Of a stretch of 64,000 bases of DNA, positions 32,809-40,499 are shown one piece after another (the stretch's first letter is position 1; each line of letters opens with the position of its first letter). The stretch covers positions 1,054,001-1,118,000 of the forward strand of contig NZ_JBKIII010000001.1 in assembly GCF_046557615.1 (NCBI RefSeq), given 5' to 3'. Origin of the DNA: Haloferax sp046557615 (GTDB taxonomy: Archaea; Halobacteriota; Halobacteria; Halobacteriales; Haloferacaceae). Under the pieces are notes generated by a model. That model was not told where the DNA came from and did no database searches. It worked only from the letters and a program-made list of their open reading frames with translations. The translations under genes and the position numbers were made by a program.

Positions 32809-33204
32809 CTAAATTACGACTGTCTCTTCTTCGATTTCGCCCGTTTCCGTGACTCGAATCGTCGTCGATTGATGACCGGGAATATCTCTGTCGAACACCA
32901 CAGAGTCATCGGCCGAGAGTTGGACATCACAGGCATCACCATTGACTTCGCGTTCGATGCGTATCGTTTCACCCGGTTCTACCTCAGTTTCGTCGTCACG
33001 ACAGGCGGCATCGAGAACGACCTGCTCCGAATAATCGCGGTCTACGTAAACTTCGACGATGGTCGAGCCCTCACACATCTCCATCACTTCACACTCATCT
33101 GCATCCGTCGTCGTTGATTCGGTAGACCGTTCAGAAACATCACCCAGACAACCGGGAAGAAAAGCGACAGACCCAGCCAAGGCCAACACACCTCTACGTT
33201 TCAT
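32809..33204 (-). CDS. Predicted lipoprotein
   Basis: The 131-residue protein has a signal MKRRGVLALAGSVAFLPGC with a lipobox cysteine at 19 and Arg-Arg at 3-4, then a Ser/Thr/Asp linker. The mature part has four Cys (DECEVMEMC..., AACRDDE, GDACDVQL), which could form two disulfides. Sequence like VEPGETIRIEREVNGDACDVQLSADDSVVFDRDI suggests a small beta-sandwich. No family recognised. Confidence 0.7.
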   Translation of the reverse strand: MKRRGVLALAGSVAFLPGCLGDVSERSTESTTTDADECEVMEMCEGSTIVEVYVDRDYSEQVVLDAACRDDETEVEPGETIRIEREVNGDACDVQLSADDSVVFDRDIPGHQSTTIRVTETGEIEEETVVI

Positions 33205-33252
33205 AGTGTCAACAAATAGTGGCGGGCTAAATGCCTTGTGAGCGTTCACACA

Positions 33253-33750
33253 TTACCGCCGAATCCCCGCCACCAGCGCGATTGCACCGACGAGCAACAA
33301 GACGACTGCGGCGATAGGCTGTCCGCCCGACGCGACGATGCCAATCGCGTAGACCACTCCTGCACTGATGGCGAGAACGACGAGCGTCGTCGCGCCGTGG
33401 ACGAGTTCGAGTCTCGTCGTGTCCGTCTCTCTGCCGAGATGGTCGCCCACGGAGAGTGAGTTTTCGGCGAGGTCCCACGCGAGAACCGACGCGATAGCCG
33501 CGACGAGTAGGGCTTCGGTACTCCCGCCGAGTGCGCCGCCCGCGAGGAGGCCGACGAAGAGCAGCCCGCCCGCAACGTCGAGCAATCGGCGCGAGCCGCG
33601 GGTCAAGCCAGCGGCGAGGAGTGCAATCGCCGCCACGCCACCGAGAGCGGCAATCGTGGTTGTGAACGCCAGTGCGAGCGTTGCGAGTCCTGCGGCCGAG
33701 AGCGAGAGTGCGGTTCCCGTCCGCGTCGGTGCGCGAGTGATTTCTCTCAT
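33253..33750 (-). CDS. DUF7519-like membrane protein
   Basis: The 165-residue protein with five to six hydrophobic segments starts MREITRAPTRTGTALSLSAAG. Its ATG overlaps the stop of the DUF58 gene by ATGA. In haloarchaea such a protein is often the last gene of the DUF4129-DUF7269-DUF58 set next to moxR; the DUF7519 name is from memory. Probably a membrane subunit of the MoxR/DUF58 assembly. Confidence 0.7.
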   Translation of the reverse strand: MREITRAPTRTGTALSLSAAGLATLALAFTTTIAALGGVAAIALLAAGLTRGSRRLLDVAGGLLFVGLLAGGALGGSTEALLVAAIASVLAWDLAENSLSVGDHLGRETDTTRLELVHGATTLVVLAISAGVVYAIGIVASGGQPIAAVVLLLVGAIALVAGIRR

Positions 33751-35012
33751 CGTGACCACCCCGTGGCCGCGCGGTCGAGCGCGACGGCGAGCGACTCGTC
33801 TCCCCAATCGATAATCCGAATGCCGTGTCGCCGAAGGTCACGAATTCGAAGGTCGCGTTCGATTCGCGCCAATCGCCCGCCCACTGTCGCAGTGGTCGTC
33901 GGGTCGGGCGAGACAACCGTCACGGCGTGGCCGTAGGCTTCGAGACGCCGTGCGACCTCTGCCCCGTAGTCGTCACACAGCGGCGAGCAGAAGATGACCT
34001 GCGCATCACTGGCGAGGCGGCGGCGAAGCCGTTTGAGTGCAATCGTCGGGAAGAACGCCCTGTCGCTGGGGACGGACGCGAAGGCAGGATGTGTCGCAAA
34101 CGTCATTCTTGCACGCGCTCGGTGGTCGAGGCCGGTCGATGGCGCGAGCCAGCACGAACGAGGGCCGAACGCCGCGAGACCGACTCGGTCGCCGCTGTCG
34201 AGGAGTGCGGGGAATGCGATGCTCGCGGCATCGACACAGCGTTCGACCGCGGTTTCGGCGTCGCGTTCCGGTGCGACGTGGGCCTCGGTTCGGGTATCGA
34301 CGATGAGGACGACCGTCGCTGCGCGCTCTTCTCGAAACTGAATCGTCGCCAACTCACCGGTTCGAGCGCGTCGATTCCAGTCGATTCGGCGTAGGGGGTC
34401 GCCATGGCGGTACTCTCGTATCGAGGCGAATTCGAGACCCGACCCGGGGACGTTCGTCTCCACGCGACCGGCGTACTGTGACGTGAGTCCTCGAAGCGGG
34501 AGGTCGGCCGTCGCGGCGAGGACTGGTTCACAGCGCATCGTCGTCGCTACCGACACCGTCTCGCGCCGTTCGATGCTTCCGCTCGGGTCGCGGGCGATGA
34601 TGGTCGTTTCGTCCCAGGTGTGCTCGCCACGGATGGCAGCGACGGTGTAGGTGAGCGTCGCCGTCGCGCCGGGGCGGAGCGCCGTCCCTAAGCGAGCAGT
34701 CCCGTCATCGACAGCGAGCGCGGGGGGGACGCCGTCGATGACGCGGAGGTCGAAGATGGTGTTCGAACCCGTATTAGTCACAGAGAGTGTGACGCGCACA
34801 TCGTCGTCGGGGTCGGGCGTCGAATCAGATAGTTCGCGTTCGATTTCGAAGTCGAGTTCGGGTGCGCGAGCGATTCGCGTGTAGCCGAGAAGGGCGACGC
34901 CGAGACCAGCAACGAACAGGAGTGACGGTCGGCGAGTGAGGACACCGACAGCGGCGGCCGCCAGAACGAGTCCTTCGATGCCGACCCAACGGTTCGTCTC
35001 GAATCCCTTCAT
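33747..35012 (-). CDS. DUF58 domain protein
   Basis: The 421-residue protein has two N-terminal membrane helices (about 10-50), a beta-rich middle domain and the DUF58 core: GLEFASIREYRHGDPLRRIDWNRRARTGELATIQFREERAATVVLIVDT. A von Willebrand A-like fold follows this core. DUF58 proteins pair with MoxR ATPases. It overlaps its neighbours on both sides by four bases, so it is one transcript with DUF4129, DUF7269 and DUF7519. Confidence 0.9.
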   Translation of the reverse strand: MKGFETNRWVGIEGLVLAAAAVGVLTRRPSLLFVAGLGVALLGYTRIARAPELDFEIERELSDSTPDPDDDVRVTLSVTNTGSNTIFDLRVIDGVPPALAVDDGTARLGTALRPGATATLTYTVAAIRGEHTWDETTIIARDPSGSIERRETVSVATTMRCEPVLAATADLPLRGLTSQYAGRVETNVPGSGLEFASIREYRHGDPLRRIDWNRRARTGELATIQFREERAATVVLIVDTRTEAHVAPERDAETAVERCVDAASIAFPALLDSGDRVGLAAFGPRSCWLAPSTGLDHRARARMTFATHPAFASVPSDRAFFPTIALKRLRRRLASDAQVIFCSPLCDDYGAEVARRLEAYGHAVTVVSPDPTTTATVGGRLARIERDLRIRDLRRHGIRIIDWGDESLAVALDRAATGWSR

Positions 35013-35629
35013 CGGTGATTCACCGTCCGGGTGTCTCCCTGCGTGGTCGAGGCCGGTTGCTCATCGCCACGTGGGTGCCAGTCGTCGTCGCCGATTCGCT
35101 CGATAGCGGCGATGGTTCGCCCAACGCGAGCGACGAGTACGGACTGACCGGAGACGAGCAGTCGAAGCCGGGTCGAAAGTGGGACCGAAACAGACGCGCC
35201 GAGGAATCGGGCGACCACGGCGTCGTCCGTCCACGACCCGTCTTCGAGTGTCGATTCGGCTTCGTCGGGCGAGAGGCCGCCGCGGAGAACCAGTGTGCGT
35301 TTCGCGCTGGCCTCCAGTCGGTCGATCACTCGGTTGCGGGCAGCCCACCGGGTGCGATTCGCCATGGCAGTCACGATGTCGGCGTCGATATCCGAACCCG
35401 GTTGGGGGACGTTGACCCGAACTTCGGGGTCGTTGGTCGAAGACGAAACGGCCGTCGTGTCGCGTCGGCGCTGGATGTAGCGAAGCGCCTGAATTCCGGC
35501 TAGTGCCGCCGCGAGACCGAGGAAGATGTCGGTGAGTTCGAGGCCGAGTGGAACCCCTGCGATGATGCTGAGGCCTGCGATCGAGGCGACCACACCGACG
35601 AGCAGTGCGAGTTGGCGCGTTCGTGTCAT
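35009..35629 (-). CDS. DUF7269-like membrane protein
   Basis: The 206-residue protein has two helices near the N terminus (LALLVGVVASIAGLSIIAG and LTDIFLGLAAALAGIQALRYI) and then a cytosolic part with RWAARNRVIDRLEASAKRTLVLRGGLSPDEAESTLEDGSWTDDAVVARFL. This pattern is the one annotated DUF7269 next to DUF58 genes in haloarchaea (from memory). ATGA overlaps occur at both ends. Confidence 0.75.
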   Translation of the reverse strand: MTRTRQLALLVGVVASIAGLSIIAGVPLGLELTDIFLGLAAALAGIQALRYIQRRRDTTAVSSSTNDPEVRVNVPQPGSDIDADIVTAMANRTRWAARNRVIDRLEASAKRTLVLRGGLSPDEAESTLEDGSWTDDAVVARFLGASVSVPLSTRLRLLVSGQSVLVARVGRTIAAIERIGDDDWHPRGDEQPASTTQGDTRTVNHR

Positions 35630-36669
35630 CGGTCGTCCTCCCGAAGTTCACCGTTATCGGCCTCTCGAAGTTCGCCGTTCGTTCCCACCTGCTTGCTCTC
35701 TGCGTACGTCGATTCGATATTTCGAAGCGCGTCGATTGCGCGGGCTTCGCGGTCGTCTGTCGCCTCGAAGCCTCCGTATCGAACTTCCTCGAAGAGCGTC
35801 GTCAACGCAGTCACGTCGTCTCGGGACATTCCGGCCGCAACGGCAGTGGCGGCGAACTCGGATGGCGTCGCAGACGCTCGGTTTGGAACCTCCAGCAGTT
35901 CGGTCATCGACGCCCAGGCACGGAAGACTTCGTTCTCGACGTCGCTGTCGCCTGCTTCGATGCGAGCTGCTGCCGCACCCGCGACACGCCCCACTGCGGC
36001 AACGTCGGATGACGTGGCGGCCGCCGTCTCATCGAGTGAGTTGTCGGGCGTCTCACGGTCGTCACCTGTCGAGGTGAACAGTAGGAGAACGGCAACGACG
36101 AGTGCGCCGATGAGAAGAACACCGAAGAGTGCCGTGGGAACCGGGACGTTCTGTGCGACGGCGCTTCCGTCACCGAGTGTGCCACCACCGCCTGCCGGAA
36201 TGAGCGTGCTATTCTCTGCGAGTGCGGCAACGCGCGACGGGAACGAGATGCCGCGTTGGCAGGTGGTCAGGAGTGCGATGAGGAGAATCACAGGCGGGCC
36301 GAGTGCGAGCGTGAGTGCAATCGGGGGGAGCAACGACCCGGATTCTCGATAGGCAAGTCCACCGAGGACGAGGAATGCGATGACGGCGAGGCCGAGAAAC
36401 GTCGGAGAGAGAAGCCACGGGAAGCAGGGCGTCGGAAGGCTAAATTCGCCGCCGGAACCGGGAGTTGGCTGGAACCCGGGTGAGTCCACCTCGCCGGAAC
36501 CGACACCACCGCTGTCGCCAGCCCCAAATCCAGAGGGGCCGCCACCACTGATTACTGTCGTATCGATGGTCGCAGCGGCGACCGAGAGGGCAACGACCGC
36601 GAGGAGGGCGAGTGCGAGTGCGCGGAGGGAGGCAGAATCCACGTGGGTAGATACCAGTATTCGCGCCAT
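35626..36669 (-). CDS. DUF4129 domain membrane protein
   Basis: The 347-residue protein starts MARILVSTHVDSASLRALAL. It has a helix near 18-35, a Gly/Ser/Pro-rich extracytoplasmic segment, three to four helices in the middle, and a C-terminal cytosolic DUF4129 domain. That domain is ENEVFRAWASMTELLEVPNRASATPSEFAATAVAAGMSRDDVTALTTLFEEVRYGG. It is the first gene of the DUF4129-DUF7269-DUF58-DUF7519 operon. Such sets resemble transglutaminase-associated MoxR systems, but no transglutaminase is present here. Confidence 0.85.
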   Translation of the reverse strand: MARILVSTHVDSASLRALALALLAVVALSVAAATIDTTVISGGGPSGFGAGDSGGVGSGEVDSPGFQPTPGSGGEFSLPTPCFPWLLSPTFLGLAVIAFLVLGGLAYRESGSLLPPIALTLALGPPVILLIALLTTCQRGISFPSRVAALAENSTLIPAGGGGTLGDGSAVAQNVPVPTALFGVLLIGALVVAVLLLFTSTGDDRETPDNSLDETAAATSSDVAAVGRVAGAAAARIEAGDSDVENEVFRAWASMTELLEVPNRASATPSEFAATAVAAGMSRDDVTALTTLFEEVRYGGFEATDDREARAIDALRNIESTYAESKQVGTNGELREADNGELREDDR

Positions 36670-37267
36670 AGGTATTTCGAGGATGACTGACGAATCGAGA
36701 AGCGAAACTGGGCGCAGTCTGGTGCTTTCGTTCGGATTGGGACAGACCCCGATTGCAAGTGAATCAGTGAGTCCGACAGTGGGTTTTTCCAGGCCGACAC
36801 ACCACCGGTGCAAGTGAATTAGGCCGTGTTGTTGGGCAGTTTTCGCACCCCAGAGACACCACTTTTGCAAGTGAATAGAAGTGGAGGAGTGAGGGTGGTG
36901 GGACAGGGTAATGTGCATCGTGAGATTCGAGAAGAGAGGGAACCGACATCAAGACCCACCAGTTTTGCAAGTGAATTCTTGAGCTACAAGGCTGGAAAGT
37001 GGTTCTTTCGGTGAAAGTACCGCAACAGGCGATGCGGCAGAAACCACCATTTCATGTCAGAGCTTTAGTTGAATCTGTGGGGAGCTATCTCACTAGGGGT
37101 TGGCGTGCAGTAGCGTTCACTTGTAATTATGGTGTGTGTCTGTCTCGTTCTCTTCGTTCACGACACACCAGACAGACACACGGTAGCATTATTCACACAA
37201 GCAGATTCACATGAATCAGATGAAATCGGGGTCTTAAATATCAGGACGCCACAACGACCCGACGCTA
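36670..37267. other. Probable replication origin region upstream of orc1/cdc6
   Basis: This 598-base gap has no credible gene. It contains four direct copies of a repeat centred on TGCAAGTGAAT at 36753-36764, 36809-36819, 36865-36876 and 36965-36976. Most are preceded by CACC 8-12 bases earlier, so the longer unit is near CACCAGTTTTGCAAGTGAAT. An inverted relative, GTTCACTTGTAATTATGGTG, lies at 37115-37134. Such clustered origin recognition boxes beside an orc1/cdc6 gene mark haloarchaeal origins. The stretch 37100-37240 is the most AT-rich part and could be the unwinding element. Confidence 0.75.
37232..37241 (+). promoter_or_regulatory. TATA box of orc1/cdc6
   Basis: CTTAAATATC lies about 27-36 bases before the ATG at 37268, so the initiator gene is probably transcribed leaderless from within the origin region. 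Feedback by its own product at the nearby repeats is plausible. Confidence 0.55.
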
Positions 37268-38500
37268 ATGCGCCGGTTCGAGCGAAAACAAAACATCTTC
37301 ACCAACAAGGACGCTCTCGGTGAGTCCTACAAGCCCGAGCGCATCGAGGAGCGCGACGACGAAATTTCCGAATACATGGACGCCCTCCAACCGGTCGTCG
37401 ATGGATGGGAACCCAACAACGTCTTTCTATACGGGAACACCGGCGTCGGCAAGACGGCAGTGACAGAGTTCCTCCTCGAGATGCTTCTCGAAGACGTATC
37501 GAAATACGACGACGTCTCTCTCAGCGTCATCTCCATCAACTGCAAGACACTCAACTCCTCCTACCAGGTGGCAGTCGAACTCGTCAACGAACTCCGTCCC
37601 GCGGGCGCGGAGATTAGTTCGACTGGCTACCCCCAACAGACAGTCTTCAAGAAACTCTTCGAAGAACTTGATGACCTCGGCGGAACCGTCCTCATCGTCC
37701 TCGACGAAGTCGATTCTATCGGCGACCGAGACGAACTCCTCTACGAACTCCCCCGCGCGCGTTCGAACGGCAAACTCGAAGACGCAAAGGTCGGCCTCAT
37801 CGGGATTTCGAACGACTTCAAATTCCACGACCAACTCGACCCACGCGTCCAAGACACGCTGTGTGAGCGCGAACTCCACTTTCCTCCATACCAGGCACCC
37901 GAACTCCAGAACATCCTCGAATCGCGCGCCGACGTCGCTATCGCCGACGATTCGTGCGAAGAAGGCGTCCTCAATCTCTGTGCCGCACTCGCCGCCCGCG
38001 ACAGCGGTAGTGCGCGTCAAGCTCTCGACCTACTCCGACTCGCGGGCGAACACGCCGAGAACAAAGACGACGAGCAAATCACGCTCGACCACGTCGATAT
38101 CGCCCGGCAGAAACTCGAACAGGAGCGCGTCGTCGAAGGCATGCGCGAACTCACCGAGAACGGGCACTTCGCACTCCTCGCCGTCGTCTCGAAAGCCGCC
38201 AACGACGAAACACCGTGTCGAATGCGCGATTTGTATCAAGAGTATCTCCGACTCTGCAACTCCGCCGGTATCGACCCGCTCGCCCAACGGTCGGTCCACA
38301 ACCACCTCTCTGACCTCCGGATGCTCGGTATCCTCTCTGCCGAAGAGAACCGAACCGGGTCTCGTGGAAACTACTACAGTTACGCCCTCGACGTGCCCTT
38401 CGCCAGTGCGATGACCGCGCTCTCGGACGTACTCGCGCTTGACTCCGTGTTAGACGAGATTCGAGAGACGGCACGTAAAAGCACGGCACTGACGACCTAG
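37268..38500 (+). CDS. cdc6: Orc1/Cdc6-type replication initiator
   Basis: The 410-residue AAA+ protein has Walker A GNTGVGKT at 56-63, Walker B VLIVLDEVDSI at 141-151, sensor 1 GISNDFKF and a sensor 2 region SGSARQALDLLRLAGE. The C-terminal winged helix follows (LRMLGILSAEENRTGSRGNYYSYALD). It binds origin repeats and loads MCM. Repeats are clustered on its 5' side and one lies after its stop. Haloarchaea encode several Orc paralogues, each linked to its own origin; which paralogue this is cannot be decided by eye. Confidence 0.95.
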   Translation: MRRFERKQNIFTNKDALGESYKPERIEERDDEISEYMDALQPVVDGWEPNNVFLYGNTGVGKTAVTEFLLEMLLEDVSKYDDVSLSVISINCKTLNSSYQVAVELVNELRPAGAEISSTGYPQQTVFKKLFEELDDLGGTVLIVLDEVDSIGDRDELLYELPRARSNGKLEDAKVGLIGISNDFKFHDQLDPRVQDTLCERELHFPPYQAPELQNILESRADVAIADDSCEEGVLNLCAALAARDSGSARQALDLLRLAGEHAENKDDEQITLDHVDIARQKLEQERVVEGMRELTENGHFALLAVVSKAANDETPCRMRDLYQEYLRLCNSAGIDPLAQRSVHNHLSDLRMLGILSAEENRTGSRGNYYSYALDVPFASAMTALSDVLALDSVLDEIRETARKSTALTT

Positions 38501-38540
38501 TACTGACGACGTGGATCTCGGTTGGAAACGATGGCGGCCA

Positions 38541-38565
38541 CGACCCACCACCGTTGCACGTGAAT
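38541..38565 (+). repeat. Isolated origin-type repeat downstream of cdc6
   Basis: CGACCCACCACCGTTGCACG begins at 38541 and continues TGAAT, matching the upstream copies (ACCCACC...TTGCAAGTGAAT) with one change, A to C, in the core. It stands in a 113-base gap with no gene, so the initiator gene is bracketed by repeats. Confidence 0.65.
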
Positions 38566-38613
38566 TTGTTCGCCGCCGTTGGTGAGCCTGCACACCACTG
38601 TGGCTGAACCTAC

Positions 38614-39030
38614 TCACACACAGAACGTGAACGGGTAGACGAGTGCCACCCTGTCTCCGTCTTCGAGCTTCGTGTCGAATCCATCGAGGTTCTCGTTGAA
38701 CTTTCCGTTGACCATCACACGTGCGTAGGCGCGCGTCTGCTCACCCTCTGGGTTCTTGCGCCACGTGCCGGGGATGTGGTCTGTTTTCACCCAGCCGCGG
38801 GTCGTCGCATCCGCTTCGCGTTCTGCGATTACCAACTCCCGCACGTCGTACTCCTCGAAGAACGCATCCAGGAACTCACGAAGGGTGTCGCCCTCGAAGG
38901 TGAACTCCATTCGGTGCATTCCGAGTTTCGTTCGAACGTGACCGGTGAACCGGGCGTTCACCGTCGTCTGAACCGTCTCTGACGGGGCTGTCTCTTCCTT
39001 GGCAGTCTGTTCGAGCGTGTCCGTAGTCAT
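38614..39030 (-). CDS. MoaD/ThiS-like ubiquitin-fold protein without C-terminal GlyGly
   Basis: The 138-residue protein starts MTTDTLEQTAKEE. Its core TVNARFTGHVRTKLGMHRMEFTFEGDTLREFLDAFFEEYDV, then ARVMVNGKFNENLDGFDTKLEDGDRVALVYPFTFCV, follows the beta-grasp MoaD plan, with an insert in the middle (ADATTRGWVKTDHIPGTW). Functional MoaD ends in Gly-Gly, but this one ends Phe-Cys-Val, so thiocarboxylate chemistry by the usual route is unlikely. It is divergent from yqeC in a molybdenum locus. Confidence 0.65.
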   Translation of the reverse strand: MTTDTLEQTAKEETAPSETVQTTVNARFTGHVRTKLGMHRMEFTFEGDTLREFLDAFFEEYDVRELVIAEREADATTRGWVKTDHIPGTWRKNPEGEQTRAYARVMVNGKFNENLDGFDTKLEDGDRVALVYPFTFCV

Positions 39031-39135
39031 ACAGAGAGATACGCGAGAGAGATGCATGAACTTCGTTCTGCCTCTCTCCATCTGAGAACCTCCTCTTCCA
39101 CGCACACTTTTCGCCGTACCGAGACAAGCCAGAGT

Positions 39136-39870
39136 ATGAACATCGTCGAAGCCCTCGATGCGGACTCAGAGATGGTCTGCGTCGTCGGTGCGGGTGGGAA
39201 GAAAACGACCCTCTACACACTCGCCAACCTAGTGCCACAGAGTGTTCTCACGGCAACCGTTCGAATCCCCATCTTCGACGAACACGTCGCCCGCGTCGAT
39301 GTGACCGCCGACCCGGTGGCCGCCCTCCGTGACACCGACGCGTGGCCCCTCGGACTCGTTCCCGAACAAGAGCGCGACGACCGGTATCGTGGCTACGACC
39401 CGTCGCTGGTGACGGCGATACAAGAGTCAGGTGAGGCCACCGCCGTCTTCGTCAAGGCAGACGGTGCCAGAACTCGCTGGCTCAAGGCCCCAAACGACCG
39501 CGAACCGCGAATACCACCAACCGCCGACACCGTCATTCCCATCGTCAGTGCGAGAGTCGTCGGCAAACCGCTCTCGGAAGAATACGTCCACCGACCGGAG
39601 CGCGTCGCGGCCATCACTGGTCTCAACGTCGGCGACACAATCCACACCGACGACGTGGCCGCAGTGCTTGCGAGTCGCGCTGGCGGCCTGAAGAGCGTCC
39701 CACCCCAAGCGACGGTGATTCCACTCGTCAACATGGTTGACGACGACGAACTCGAAACGGTAGGCCGAGACATTGCCGCGGGTATCCTCGAACGCGCCGA
39801 CGTTCCGCGGGTCGTCCTCGCTCGGATGAACACCGAGAAGCCGCTGGTTACTGTGGTCGAACGAGACTAA
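39136..39870 (+). CDS. YqeC-like accessory protein
   Basis: The 244-residue protein has the P-loop-like start MVCVVGAGGKKTTLYTLA and the family blocks FVKADGARTRWLKAPNDREPRIPPTADTVIPIVSARVVGKPL, RVAAITGL, and PLVNMVDDDE. YqeC was named for selenium-dependent molybdenum hydroxylases, yet it also occurs with plain molybdenum enzymes, as here beside formate dehydrogenase and MobA. The exact role is not established. It ends four bases into the convergent mobA gene. Confidence 0.8.
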   Translation: MNIVEALDADSEMVCVVGAGGKKTTLYTLANLVPQSVLTATVRIPIFDEHVARVDVTADPVAALRDTDAWPLGLVPEQERDDRYRGYDPSLVTAIQESGEATAVFVKADGARTRWLKAPNDREPRIPPTADTVIPIVSARVVGKPLSEEYVHRPERVAAITGLNVGDTIHTDDVAAVLASRAGGLKSVPPQATVIPLVNMVDDDELETVGRDIAAGILERADVPRVVLARMNTEKPLVTVVERD

Positions 39871-40499
39871 AATCTCGACTGTGCTGCCTCGAACTCCTCT
39901 CGCGTGTTGAGGTTCTCGAACGTGTCGAGACTGCCGTGTACTCGTAACTCGTCTTCTCCGGCGACGACCCACTCCAACTCGTCCAGCGGCGCGAGAATCT
40001 TCCGCTCACCGCGTTCGAGCGCATTTCTGCACGCATTCGCCATCGACTGGGTTCGATAGACTGCCTGGGTCGTCTGATACCAGCCATCGTCGAGTTTCGG
40101 AACGACTGCATCGACCGCCTCGGATTCGGCGCGTTCGAAGAGATACTGGACGATATCGGCCTCGACGAAGGGCATGTCGCACGCGACGACGATGGCGTAC
40201 TCACCACGGCACGCGCTCAGTCCAGTTCCGATACCGGCCATCGGCCCTGCGTCTGGTTCCGAATCGAGCGCGTAGCGGACAGGAAGTGAGAAATCGGTCA
40301 TCGCCGACTCGATTGCCTCGCGTTGGTCGCCTCGGCAGTTGACGACGAGCTCGTCCACCACGGGCGTGAGGCGGTCGGCGACAATGCGAATCATCGGCGT
40401 GCCAGCGAGTGCGGCGACAGCTTTGTCCGCCTCGCCGAAGCGAGTCGAACGGCCCCCAGCGATGATGACAGCAGAGCGTAGGGGACGCTGTTTAGCCAC
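39867..40499 (-). CDS. mobA: Molybdenum cofactor guanylyltransferase
   Basis: The 210-residue protein attaches GMP to molybdopterin to make MGD, needed by the neighbouring formate dehydrogenase. RSAVIIAGGRSTRFGEADKAVAALAGTPMI is the nucleotidyl-transferase loop, with DSEPDAGPMAGIGTGLSAC and VVACDMPFV after it. GTG at 40499 was chosen because it overlaps the last codons of fdhA by eight bases, and upstream codons in this frame are only the antisense of that gene. Third gene of the fdhB-fdhA-mobA operon. Confidence 0.9.
   Translation of the reverse strand: MAKQRPLRSAVIIAGGRSTRFGEADKAVAALAGTPMIRIVADRLTPVVDELVVNCRGDQREAIESAMTDFSLPVRYALDSEPDAGPMAGIGTGLSACRGEYAIVVACDMPFVEADIVQYLFERAESEAVDAVVPKLDDGWYQTTQAVYRTQSMANACRNALERGERKILAPLDELEWVVAGEDELRVHGSLDTFENLNTREEFEAAQSRF

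Noticed and set aside
36753..36976. Possible CRISPR-like array in the repeats upstream of cdc6
   Set aside because: Spacing is irregular (44-100 bases), the shared core is only about 12 bases, and no cas gene is present. Position before an orc1/cdc6 gene fits origin repeats.
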